Below are positions 51,690-62,939 of a DNA stretch of 64,000 nt, one piece after another. The notes below the pieces were generated by a model. It saw only the letters and a program-made list of their open reading frames with translations. It was not told where the DNA came from and searched no databases. Every line of letters begins with the position of its first letter. The first letter of the stretch is position 1. The DNA is from Lepiota brunneoincarnata (lineage: Eukaryota; Basidiomycota; Agaricomycetes; Agaricales; Agaricaceae), in NCBI GenBank assembly GCA_023014365.1, contig JAEBUN010000003.1, forward strand, positions 558,001 to 622,000, in the 5' to 3' direction. The position numbers were made by a program, and so were the translations under genes.

Positions 51690-54315
51690 CGTGGAGGTCA
51701 CCGCAAATACAGCAGGGGAAGAAAGAGGGAAGCAGGAATTAGCGACGCGCTGGCCTTATATGGGTCGATATACGCCTCGTGGCTGCCATTTAAAAGTCAG
51801 GGTAGGGACATATGAGGACCCCGCTGGGTCCCGCGGCTCGGCGTCTATTTGGATTCATCCCCAATTGAGCTATGTGGCCACAGCGTGCGATCTCTGGCGG
51901 CGGTGCTGGAATCCTATCAAGATACTAGCCGCAGCTCAAAACCAGCCTTGTTGCGCCCCCCCAAAACCATCCCGTCCTACACCAGGTGTTGACCTTTTGA
52001 CTAACCTTGGCAGCTAGGGTCATTGACTTTTGTTGTGGCTCCCGTCGGTGTTACGTTGGGTAGTTCACCACGTTTCGATCCTAATGTACTCGATCCTGGC
52101 TCAGTGGCACAGGATTCTGGCTGAGAGAAGTTGACGCATTCACTTGCATCATTGAACCCTGGGTTGCCAGCAAATGCTCTCATGCTCAGACCCAGCTGAA
52201 TCCCTCCACAACCCCGCTTCATGGAGGAATTACATAAGAGTAATGAATTACGAGGAAGGGGGTCATTTTCCGTCCGACTGCTGACCACAGTATAATGATG
52301 ATCCTTGCGTGTTACCTCGCGCCCACACATCTCTAGGCCTTGCCGTTTTCAACATCACCAAGAAGTTAAAGTCTCAAGCTCAAGCGAGTGCTGTATGTGG
52401 CTGGCAAACACAAAGCCAGAGCCTGGTTGTCACCCAATATTTTGACGGAGAAATTTATATCACAAGTGTGCTTCGAGTTGTTGCAGAAGCCTACTATCAC
52501 CGAACCCTACGCACAAGCGTTTGACTCAACGCCACCACCCGATCCGTGCCGCCTATAATCTGAGTGCAGAGTGGGTAACATGGCTGTGAGCTATCAGGGG
52601 ATGATGGCTTGTAGCAACAGAACAGTCATTGGCAGGTTTACCTACATAAGCTATGATGAGATGGGCCGATACTTCATCCGCCAATAGTGAATCCACGGCT
52701 CCGTACTCCAGTCCATAATCACATACCGTCGGCCCGAGTCTCAACTGATAGGCGAAACTGTTCTGACGTTGTCAACTTTACGACCCCACTCGCGAAATCT
52801 CTCTCGCAAAAAGAAGGGAAAATATCGAAACCGGAATTAATCATATCCGAGGGTTTGGTTTCATGATTACTGTGCGCAGCCATGCTCTTCGAGATCCAAG
52901 CGAACACGGATCTTAGAGACCATCACCGCAACATACACATAAGGAACGGCAGCGGTCTGACCGTGTGCGGGACGGTGGATCCGGATGCCCCAAAAAATTG
53001 GGCGTGACTCACACAGCTTGTGTGATTTTTCCTTCTGGTAAACTGATTTCTTTCTAAGATTTCGGCCTTTGAGAAGGCGTATTTTACAGCTTTGAGTCTT
53101 CTGATTGTTCTAGTGTGTCTGGCGTCTCAGGTTTTCTGATGAGCTATTGCTTGTTTCCTGCAATGAGATGAGTACCAACTGGTATGCACGGATTCGAGAC
53201 AAAGTACAATCACACTCATCGGCAGTTTTATAACTAGGTACCGCTTTCCATTAGACAAGTGCCCAGCAATCAGCGTAATGGCGCAACATTTACTAGCATT
53301 TGAACGAGTTTCTATCAAGCGCTGGTACTCGGGATCCATCGTACCGAAATCCCCGATTCGAGTAGAACCCCGGTGCAGCGGGCGGGCGAGAAGAGTAGTT
53401 AGGGCATATCTCAGGAAGTGATCGACTTCTTTGAAAAAAACATGACGTCGCCCAAAAATGACTGCAATATGCATAATCACTGACAGCCCGCGCACCGTAC
53501 CCGAACTCTGTCAGCGGCGCATGGGCTTCCGATAATGGCCGAATCAGAACCATCCACTGCCCGCCCCCGCAGGAACGAGCAGTGGGCGGAATGGAACGTC
53601 TACTTGGTAAACTAGGGTCTCCGGGCTTGGGCCGGCTGTATTTGGAATGGCGAACAATGCAATATATATCACGAGGATCAAATAGAAGGGGAAGAAAGGT
53701 GAGCCGCTAAGCGTTGGATTCTCGAAGGATTTTTCACCCATTTTGATCATTTAGGAGGGCATGACATGGATAGATCCGCCTGCCTCGGCTCTAGTCAAGG
53801 CTGTTGAAATAAGATTGAAGGGGAATGAGTGGCTGCTGCACTTGCTGTAGTAGCACCATATCGGAAGGCAGAACCTTGAATTGATAGACATTATTGTCTA
53901 TCCGTCAGTTATCCTACGTAACTGTGTATGAACAAGTACAAGGTATATGTCGGCGGAATAAGGTAAACGGCCCTGACAGTAGGAGTGACCTGCGAAAACA
54001 CCACGATAGTCATGGAATTGTACCTCCTTTTCAGCCACTGATTGTTTGGGCATTCTGGATATATTGTTACAGCTGCCTGCAGACCAGTACGATACGGATC
54101 ATGCTCTGTAGAACGGGCGCAGCACGTTTCGAGGCCTTGTTGTCCAGTTTTCTCAAATACTTAGTCCTCGGTAAGTTGTGAATTATAATGGTACAGAGTG
54201 CAGGTCGTATAATGTCGTGAAAGGTACTGCCACAAGGGGATCAGCTCGTCGTCCAATGAGGGAACATGATAGGACTTGCTCTGGTTTCCGCTGTGCTTGT
54301 CATCATAGGAGAAAG
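51690..54315. other. 2.6-kb stretch without a supported gene
   Basis: Several open frames under 130 codons exist on both strands, but none has recognisable content or a splice structure I can defend. The longest are 51637-52017 (+), 52001-52330 (-) and 53127-53553 (-, two overlapping frames). The last has fairly natural composition and could be part of an unrecognised gene. CpG is normal here, unlike in the transposon debris, so this is not the same kind of sequence as the left side. Confidence 0.45.
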
Positions 54316-55130
54316 CTAATCCCTTCGCTGTAGTAAGGCTCCTAGCTCCATTCCCTCAGCCTCGTCATCGGCTTGCGTAGGTGCAACATTCAACCCTTCG
54401 TTCATCTCCCGCTTTACGCAAAGTTGTTCAGCAACGACGATGGTAAATGCCGCTCCTCCGAACATGACTAGCCAAAAGAAGAGAGATGTCGGTATTGATG
54501 CCGAGTAATAGATGGTGAGGACAATGTGGTTGAAGACGAGCGTCAGCGCAAAGTCAAGTATCAAACGAGGGCGCCGAATTAAGATATACAGGTAGTAAAC
54601 GCTGCATGACACTTTAGTTGCCATTCTTTGAGAGGAGGTGGAATGGCTTGAGACGCACTCAGCCCCGCATGCTATGAGCCAGCAAATTGCGATAATCCAC
54701 GCCCTCTTCGGATCCGTTCGACCACTCCAGTGATCGTCCTTCCAGCCAAGTCCAACCCTTTGGCCTTTACTCCACGCATATCCATAGGAGCTGCCGTTGA
54801 CGCCGCGTATGGTTGGTTTTCCAGCCATTTCTCGCCAGTCCATGACCATGCCTAACAGTTCGGCATCAACAAAAGTTTCGAGTTCGATGGGTAAGGCTCT
54901 CACCGACGCTGGCAGCACCTCCCTCATACACCAGGGATGATTGCTCTGCAAAAACATTCAACAACGGAACAACGAAGAAGGATAGTGTCAAGTAATGGAG
55001 GCTCTGCATGGAAACAATCTCATATGGCTGTCAATTCCTGGTGTTGCTGACTTGCTCAGAAACTCACTTGAGAAACCAGAAGAACTGGATCCCAGTTGCT
55101 ATTAGCCGTGTTTGTCTTCCGAGGTGCCAT
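54316..55130 (-). CDS. SYS1: Sys1 Golgi membrane protein
   Basis: Four exons on the minus strand. ATG 55130 (MAPRKTNTANSNWDPVLLVSQ) joins to IVSMQSLHYLTLSFFVVPLLNVFAEQ, then the next exon (MDWREMAGKPTIRG..., RAWIIAICWLIACGA), then VYYLYILIRRPRLILDFALTLVFNHIV and SASIPTSLFFWLVMFGGAAFTIVVAEQLCVKREMNEGLNV. These blocks are diagnostic for Sys1, a small four-helix Golgi protein that recruits Arl3/ARFRP1 and works in trans-Golgi trafficking. A Gly/Trp-rich luminal loop (about 54690-54830) between helices 1 and 2 is longer than in yeast. It is divergent from the dipeptidyl aminopeptidase gene with only 165 bp between starts. Confidence 0.87.
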
Positions 55131-55295
55131 GTATGCTCGGTCATGAAAGTCGATGCAATGTTGTATGCATGAAGTGGGTGACAGCGGTCAAGGAGCGTGG
55201 GAGTTTTCTTGTTTGGGGCTAGGTCATTAACTGCTACGGGCACGATACTGCGGGTCAACTAGTTACCTTCTTCGCCCTACAACGCATCGCTGCGA
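55131..55295. promoter_or_regulatory. Compact bidirectional promoter SYS1 / dipeptidyl aminopeptidase
   Basis: Only 165 bp separate the two divergent ATG codons. It must carry both promoters, and shared control is likely but not shown. Both products work in the Golgi or vacuolar route, which makes co-expression plausible. Confidence 0.5.
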
Positions 55296-58200
55296 ATGTC
55301 CCCGGAGTCATATCAGCGCGTTTCTCAAGACGAAGATGACTTCCCGGTCAAAACTACTCAAATGCACCCCTCAACAACTCTAAGTTACTACCATGTCAAC
55401 TACGACCACCCTTCCGACGAGGACGACTCGCTACTTGAGAAGGATGCTGGTGACCTTTCGCCTTCGGAACTTGCTGAGCGTGGTGATGTTGGATCTGGAA
55501 AGCCAAAGAGTGTGTCTCCGACCAACGAGGTTCGTCCCGCTGCAGACCTCGAAACCCACATACGCAATAATATGTACACTAGCGAGCTGCGACCTTGAAG
55601 CTCATGTTGTATATCCTGGTGGGACTGGTCTCCTTTGCGGGCCTCATTGGAATAATTGCTGCCTACTCATACACCGGTGGTGCGACTTACCATGCACCCG
55701 GCGTAAGGAAAATCACCATGGACCATATTTTTAATGGCACATTTAGTGTGGGGAGGGCGAACCTTCGTTGGGTACCGGAAGGCAAGTTTAGTCATGTGTC
55801 TCCGATAGGGAAAACAATTTTTATTTATTTGTTCCTCAGCTGGCGATGGCGTATTCTCCATCCAGGAGGATGGTTACATCAAACTGATTGACCTGAAGAC
55901 GAATACAACTCAACAATTGGTCACGATTGCTGACATGAAAGATGTAGGTACTACTGTGGTGCATATTATTTGTACTGACCTTTGCTTCAGGAGCACGGAC
56001 AGCCGCTCACTCCGTATCAATGGCAACTCTCACCAGATATGACGCATATTTTGCTCAAGACCGACTATAGAAAGGTTCGAAATCCACATTATTCCACCTC
56101 TGCACGTTCTGACCGAATGCATTTTAGCAATGGCGTTGGTCAAATTTTGGCAATTATTATGTTCATGACATACAAAAGAAAATTACTCACCCTGTCATTC
56201 CTCCTACTAACCCGTCGAACACGGCCTACGCCACCTGGTCGCCTACCGGGAGTGCTATCGCTTTTGTCACAGAAAATGACCTCTACGTGTTACCTGATGC
56301 ATCGTGAGTTGTCCTTGTCCTTGTGCTCTTATACCTCGTTTGTAACACCATATAGTGCCGACACGAACCCAATTCGTGTTACGGCTTCGGGAAACGCATC
56401 ACTTTTCCATGGCGTTCCTGACTGGGTTTATGAGGAAGAAATATTCTCCAGCAACTACGCCCTTTGGTGGTCGCCTGACTCGAACAAAATCGCTTTTCTC
56501 GCATTCGATGAGACAGCTGTGCCCGAATTCTCCTTCTCGATCTATAACCCGACTGAAGATTCAGATACCGTCGTTCCATATACGGACGAAGTCGTCATGA
56601 AATACCCCAAACCAGGCTACAACAATCCCCTTGTTTCCCTGCATGTTTTCGACCTCGGGCATTATCTTGAAGCTGCCAGGACGGCATCATCAACTTCGGA
56701 CCTACCACTGGAACACGCGACCCTTACTTTGGACTGGGAGCGTCGGAAGCCGGCAGATGATAGTATTATTCTTGAGGTCGCATGGGTAGGGGAAGCGAGT
56801 CTGCTTGTGAAAGAACTCAATCGAAATGCGGATGACGGACATGTTATTTTGTTCGATCTGAACGCTGCCGACGCTCATTCCAGGACGTATGGGCGTGTGG
56901 TCCGACAATTGGGGAAGGGTGGGGAAGAGGGCGATGATGGTTGGATTGACAATGTGAGTTACGGTTACTTCATCTATAATTTCCCCGGGATGAGCTTATT
57001 TAAATTTGAAATCTAGTCCCAGAATATATACCCCCTTCCAACAGAGCTGACCACAGCGGGTTCAAACCCATATCTTGATATCGTCCCCACTACCGAGGGT
57101 TATAATCATATTGCATTGTTCAGTTCGGCTAATTCTGATACACCACGCTTCCTCACCTCTGGCAAGTGGGAGGTGACAGGGGGTATTAAAGCTGTTGACA
57201 AAAAGAAAGGCCTTGTGTGAGTCTGTGCGCATCGATAACCCCAAAGTATTGATCAAATTGCATATAGATACTTTGAGGCAGCTAACCCTTCATCAATCGA
57301 ACGACATATTTATTCAATTCCAATCCCCACACTCAGCTCATCCGGTTCAACTGAGCCAACACCTTTAACCGACGCCAGCAAACAAGCATGGTATGCTGCT
57401 GACTTTTCTCCACAAGCAGGCTTCTATGTGTTGGGTTACGATGGGCCAGGTGTACCATGGCAGAAAGTGATCCAGACCAACGATTCCAGTGAGATCTCCA
57501 TAAGTCAGCGTTTTCAAAACCCGCTGAACGTCGTTCGCAGACTTCAACTACATACTCAACACCAACGATCACTTGCAAAATATCACAAGAGAATATGAAG
57601 CACCAACTGTCACTCATTCCGTGATTGTTAGTGATGGGTATGGTGAGTATGGCCCAGTTTTTTGCGGACTGGATAAAGCTGATCACCATGCAGAGCTGAA
57701 TGTCAAGGAGATTCGTCCCCCAAGAATGGACGATTCTGGGAGGACCAAGTACCCTGTGCTCTTCCGGGTGTGAGTCTTTTTACGCCAGAAGCTCAGTTAT
57801 CATTGGTGTGGACATCGCTATACCACGTCCGTCTACTGGGTGTGCCTCATCAGGGCCATTTTGCCTCGTAAGGCCCTTCACAGTGCAATCGGGCATTTCT
57901 AGCTGGATATGTGTCTATATCTGGGCCAGCTCGTCGGCCCGCTTGTTTCTATGGCCGACACCCCAGGTTGTCCGCGCCTCTGAGCCTCGAGCCTTTGGTT
58001 GTTCCATCTGCAGTCTAGGCGAGCCTAGACGATCTATCCTTGGCTCAGAGAGTCGGCTTCCCCCGTCAAATTTGATGTGCAGCGTTTCTGGCCACCCCAT
58101 CTCAAGATCCCGTACTTCGTTCACGGTGTATATTTACGCGAGGTTGGGAGCATGGTGGCCAGCTTTCATTCGTACTGCCTTAAATACCCATCTTTTCATA

Positions 58201-60159
58201 ACGCAGCGTTCTGATCTCTCATCCCACAGCTATGGCGGTCCCCAATCCCAGCTCACTGAACTCAAATTCAGCCGCGACTGGCATGATTACCTCGCTTGTG
58301 GCCTTGAATATGTTGTTGTCGTGGTTGACGGTCGTGGTACCGGTTTCAGGGGTCGCAAGCTAAGGAACCCGGTGAAAGGAAATCTTGGTTACTGGGAAAC
58401 AGTCGACCAGATTTTCGCAGCCAGGTTCGTGATATCTCCTAATGGCCTCCCGTAGTTGTTAGAACCCCCCACACCCCTCTCCACGCCGTGAGGGGCCCCT
58501 GAAAACACCGGCTCAACTCTAGATCTACAGAGGATCTGACAGGAGCGGCAATGGTGTTCCAGTCCAGTCCATCCCATTTTTGAAAGGCCGCACTCCGACA
58601 TTCAGGATGAAATCAGGTCTTTCTGGGTCGAGACCTGAGGGTAGTGGTGTTAATCAACTTACTCCAGCCTCCCACGCCGCAGATGATTTTCTCAATCTCT
58701 AATTTGGACCTGCATCTTTGGAGCCACGATTCGCACCTATTTATTTTTTGTCTTGCTAATCATATCATATTGAATCTGCTGACACTATCTCCACTGTTTA
58801 GAACCTGGGCCGCGAAGAAATACGTTGACCCGAAACGAATCGGCATCTGGGGTTGGGTTTGTACCTCACCTGTTTTCTATGTTACTTGCTAAATGGTTAC
58901 ATGGACCACAGTCGTACGGGGGATTTATGAGTTCCAAGGTTGTTGAAGCGAACGCCGGTATTCATTCATTGGCGATGGCAGTTGCGGTAAGCACTGTTTC
59001 TTCGTAAGCCGGGCTTCAGCAAATGTGCCATAGCCGCTGCCCCCCCACACGGCATATGGAGCTTTTGCCGTCATGTCCTGACTCTGGATCCTTTTTCCGA
59101 AAAAAAGGATGCCGGAAAGCAGCAGGTCTGCCATAATGTCCATTGGTCTCTGCTGCTCGCTTCATGAAAACTGCACAATTGGCCCTGAGACGAGCTGATG
59201 GCGAAGTTGCGGTTTCCTCGGACGTCAGTAGACAATCGAGCATTTCGTCGGTCTTTGGCTCCCTATTGGGCCAATGACAGATGTCCTCTGCGATAGGCCA
59301 ACGGAGTTGGGATTCGGCTCGTCTTGGCTCGCACTCGGTGCCCAGACATACAGCCTAGACCGCTCTATATGTCGATCTGATTGGCCGGTGTCATTGGTCA
59401 CAAATCATTGGCTCCGATGATGATTTGGAGACAGTGTTTCTGGAATTAGTCGACCCTGATTATGTTCAGGGACTGACGCCTCCGGCAGACATTTGCTTTC
59501 CTTTGTCCATTGGCTGGCCTCCCTGTTCCGGGGATGATTACTTTGCTCGTTTATGCATTGTTGCTATATGGGTCGTGTGCTAATCTATTTACAGCCTGTT
59601 ACCAGTTGGAGGCTCTATGGTAATTGTTCTGGATTTTGAAATTGTTTACCAAGTGAGCTCAGTCATGTCTCGCAGATTCAATCTATACGGAACGGTACAT
59701 GAATTTACCTTCCCTCAACCCTGATGGATATGTGAATGCGTCGATATCGAACGTAACTGGCTTTCACAAGGTTGACTTCCTCCTCGCGCATGGAAGTGGG
59801 GACGACAACGTCCATTTCGCCAATAGCGCGCATTTGCTGGATATGTTCACGAAGGCACATGTGCGACGATTTAGGTTCAGGATGTTCACAGACAGGCGAG
59901 TATCCACCATTCTAGGCCGCCCTGGGAAGCTTGAGCTGGTGGTCCTATCCGCCTAAAAGGGGGGACAGCCGTTGATTGGCTGGGCGGATGGACCATCTCA
60001 GCCCGCGACCCAGGGCCTCGACTCTCGGAGCACCCGCTGACTGGCAGATTGCAGTGATCATGGCATTCGCCGGAGGGGAGCACAGCGGGAGATCTACGAA
60101 TTTATGACTGGGTTTCTGATCGAGAAATGGGGAAAGGGGGGTCGTCGGCGTCGCGTGTA
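55296..60159 (+). CDS. Dipeptidyl aminopeptidase, DPP IV family S9B (Ste13/Dap2-like)
   Basis: A type II membrane serine peptidase that removes X-Pro or X-Ala dipeptides in the Golgi or vacuole. ATG 55296 opens a Ser/Asp-rich cytosolic tail, then one membrane helix (LMLYILVGLVSFAGLIGIIAAY, about 55605-55670). The beta-propeller has EEEIFSSNYALWWSPDSNKIAFL. The catalytic domain has YGGPQSQ, VVVVDGRGTGFRG, the nucleophile in GWSYGG (split by an intron; Ser codon 58912-58914), the Asp in GSGDDNVHF (about 59790-59820) and the His in SDHGI (60055-60070). TAG is at 60157-60159. Three introns are unusually long for this region (about 57773-58230, 58424-58800, 58988-59592) and carry unrelated sequence. 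The last intron (59896-60054) needs a GC donor (AG|gcgagt) to keep the frame. Confidence 0.85.
57773..58230. other. Over-long intron of the dipeptidyl aminopeptidase gene
   Basis: The intron runs from gtgagtcttt to cccacag, about 460 bp against 50-60 bp for neighbouring introns. Its minus strand has an open frame of 69 codons (57915-58124) with text such as KFDGGSRLSEPRID and NKRADELA. This weakly recalls an RNase H domain (DGGSR near its start and HxNxxADxLA near its end), as found in retroelements. The similarity is short and may be chance. It looks like an insertion inside an intron. Confidence 0.35.
59914..60019. repeat. Imperfect ~40-bp inverted repeat inside the last DPP intron
   Basis: The left arm (about 59914-59953: ccctggg...tggtcctatccgcc) and the right arm (about 59983-60019: ggcggatggacca...cccaggg) pair over most of their length with a short loop. 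The structure fills most of the intron that uses a GC donor. It could be a small fold-back element. Confidence 0.5.
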
Positions 60160-60467
60160 GTGGTAACCAGGGAATATATATGGTAGTTTATCTTGGATCT
60201 GGTCTAGACCGTGCCTATTTGATGTACGTCTGAGCTGAGCTGGTGTGCAGTCCGGCGGCAGAGGAGGGTCGGGGTGTGCGCGTCATGGAAAATGAGGGTT
60301 TCTAGACCAGCGTTGGACTGGACCATTAGTGTGCCGGCTCGAATATATATTCAGGTCGATGGAGAAGAAGATTGGGGCAGTTCTGGTTAGCACTCAAGCT
60401 CCCAAGAGACTTCGTGGACACAAGCTGGCATCTGCAGGTGTGCTCGCCTTGTTTTTAGCGAAACAGG
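60160..60467. promoter_or_regulatory. Region between the DPP stop and the Ett1-like start
   Basis: About 300 bp holding the 3' end of the DPP transcript and the promoter of the next gene. It contains aatatatatgg near 60175 and gaatatatattc near 60340, an AT palindrome about 125 bp before the ATG that could act as a TATA box. Confidence 0.4.
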
Positions 60468-62939
60468 ATGCCTTTCCCGGTTTCCATCTCGTTTCCCCCC
60501 AGCTCCATGCCACCCCGCACCTCCCCCACGATGCCTCAGTCGTCTGGCTCCCAACAAAATCCCCGCCGCAATCCCACTCTATCATCCGGTGCCAAGCGCG
60601 CACGGCCCCGCGGGCTCTGGAAGGCCCGTGGTTCCGGGTCTCGCCTTTCGACTGCTGCTGCTGCTACTGCTACTGCCGCCCCGCCCCCTCCGACACCCGC
60701 AGATGTCGTTCACCGGCGCATGATATCTGGGTTTGACTCAGATGACGATCAGGCCTCTTGTTCGTCTTCAATTCTGTCTAATAAACGTGCCAGGAAACAT
60801 TCAGGCTTAGATACTCCTCTTAGTACAGACCTCGACGATACACCACCGCATGTACAACCACTCGTGACCAAACATCACCAACACCACCCTCAGGACTATT
60901 TTTCTGTACCCCCTCGGCCAAGCGACGACTCTTCTGACGACGACAGTGTAAATTGGATAACTCGCACAAAAGTGATGGATATTTCCACTACTGCCGGTCC
61001 AGGTGACCCCTCCCCATCCCCTTCCACTTTCACATACGAGGACTGGCTTGATCTCAAACAGCTCTTCACCAAGGCTTGCGAACAATATGAATGTACGTTT
61101 GGAGCGCAAGGTCGTTGCGATGACATGCGATCGTGCTGATGCTGGTGTTGTTAGTTAACATTCCAGCAGAAACCCTCCCTCTCCTTCGTGGTGTCATCCA
61201 CGAGTGTCATCGATGCCTTCTGAGCTACCATAACCCTTCCGTCCTCTTTGCCCCTGTTCAAAACCCTGCGGTGCGGCCTACGTTCTCCCAGCATACCAAT
61301 ACCCCAAGTGTCCCAGAATCATCTACTCATAGAACGTGAGACATTTCCCTTTTGCCTCAGATTGATGGCCTCGTTTTTCAGCGACCACCTCGTTCCACTC
61401 ACATTGTTTTCTCTCTCTCTCTCTCTCTACAGACAACGACTCCCGGGCCCACCACCAGACCTCCCAACTGCCTTCCACTCGCTGCTTGGCACAACACTTT
61501 TCTGCTTTGGAAATTCAATGGCAGCCAATCCAGAGCTGGCTCTGCCCGGTGAGCCTGCCAATCCAGTCCCCTATTGGATCGCCGCATTGGATGTTTTTGA
61601 GAGTGGAGAAAACATCCCCAGTCAAGTCCATGGTCACAACTCCTCTTGGGCATATAGGTTCCAAGCACAGGCCGATGAAGATGCTCTCCTCACACACGAG
61701 GACTGGCGCATGTCAATCATGTGGGGTCGAACCCTCGTGTCCCTTGCAACAGAAATGGTTGATCGCAGCAGGGGGAAGCCGCCACCTCCGCCCGAACCCC
61801 AGTTTTTTCCATCGCCATTTCCCACAAACGCCGACGATTTGAAGACGGGCACAGTCTGGGATGATGAACCCAAGTGGCCTTCCGAGAGCCCCTTTGGCGT
61901 GATCACTGCTCGAAGAGCACCTATTACCAGACGGATGTCATTAAACGATGCCACTCCCCACGAGATCCTTCAACTTGCCATGGATCATTTCTCCAGAGGC
62001 ATCCTCTATATGCCACACAACAAAAGTTCCACAACATCGACTTATCCCTCTTCCTCTAGGCAGCCGGCTTTACCGCAGTTTACTCGCACCAAAATGCTAT
62101 ACGAGATCGCTGACGAAGTCCTCTTGCTCGCAGATAAACTTGAAGACCCGGAAGAACGAAAAGAGTGGGCTGCTTATGCAGACTCTGTGTTCAGTCAGAT
62201 CCACTTGTCACTACCTTACAGGTTCCAAGAAAATCCTTCGTTTCCTGGTCCCGATGCCAGCAATTCTCAACCTCCTCCCATAGGCGAAGGCATGGTTGCG
62301 AAGGCTCGGGGCCAAGCATGGCTCGCCATAGGTAGTACCATTGCGGAGGCCATTGAGGAGAGAATGGACCAAGGCAGCGAATCTGGGGCAGCCGTCACGT
62401 CCTTGATGCAGAGTGAAGAAGCTGAAGAAGCCAGGGATGCACTTACGCGTGCAATTGAATTCTTCGAACGTGCAGCGGCATTCGTCGGTGGGGAAACAGT
62501 ATTACTCGACGAGGCAGAGGAGGAAGAGGAGGAAGAGGAGGAAGAGGTAAAAGACAATAGCAACGACGATGACACCAACGACGTAATGATTGTCGATGAC
62601 AGCGATGAGGATGCCGATGATGAACAGGAGGCTGCGGGATCCATGAGCGCCCACGTGCGAGGAAAGCAGCGTCAGGGTTTGAGAGCCGAAGATGCTCGGC
62701 GCACATCACGCCTCGAGGCTGACCGCATTTCCAGATCGGATGCCCTAAAACTGCGCCAGCAAGAGGCTGAAGCCGAGAAAAGGCAGCTGTCTTGTTTACT
62801 TGCCGAAGCGCTTTGCTCTCTCGCCAACCTGACAGAGAACCAGGAACAACGGGAGGAATACTACCAACGAGCTGAGGCAGAAACGGGATTAGATCTGTTC
62901 GGCGACGACCGTGACGACGGCATGGACGAAGACCATTGA
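60468..62939 (+). CDS. Ett1/Nro1-like protein (translation termination / nuclear TPR-like factor)
   Basis: Three exons with introns at about 61092-61156 and 61337-61431 (the second with a (ct)n polypyrimidine tract) end at TGA 62937-62939. The conserved core is YEDWLDLKQLFTKACEQYE, then ETLPLLRGVIHECHRCL, PDLPTAFHSLLGTTLFCFG, VPYWIAALDVFESGE, WRMSIMWGRTLVSLA, EIADEVLLLADKLEDPEERKEWAAYADSVF and a helical C-terminus. These fit the Ett1/Nro1 family of helical-repeat proteins, known from yeasts to act in translation termination (Ett1) and in control of the Ofd1 oxygenase (Nro1). A basic Ala/Pro-rich N-terminus (GAKRARPRGLWKARGSGSR) and long acidic tracts (62512-62550) are present. The start at 60468 is the first ATG; 60507 and 60531 are alternatives. 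Confidence 0.72.
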
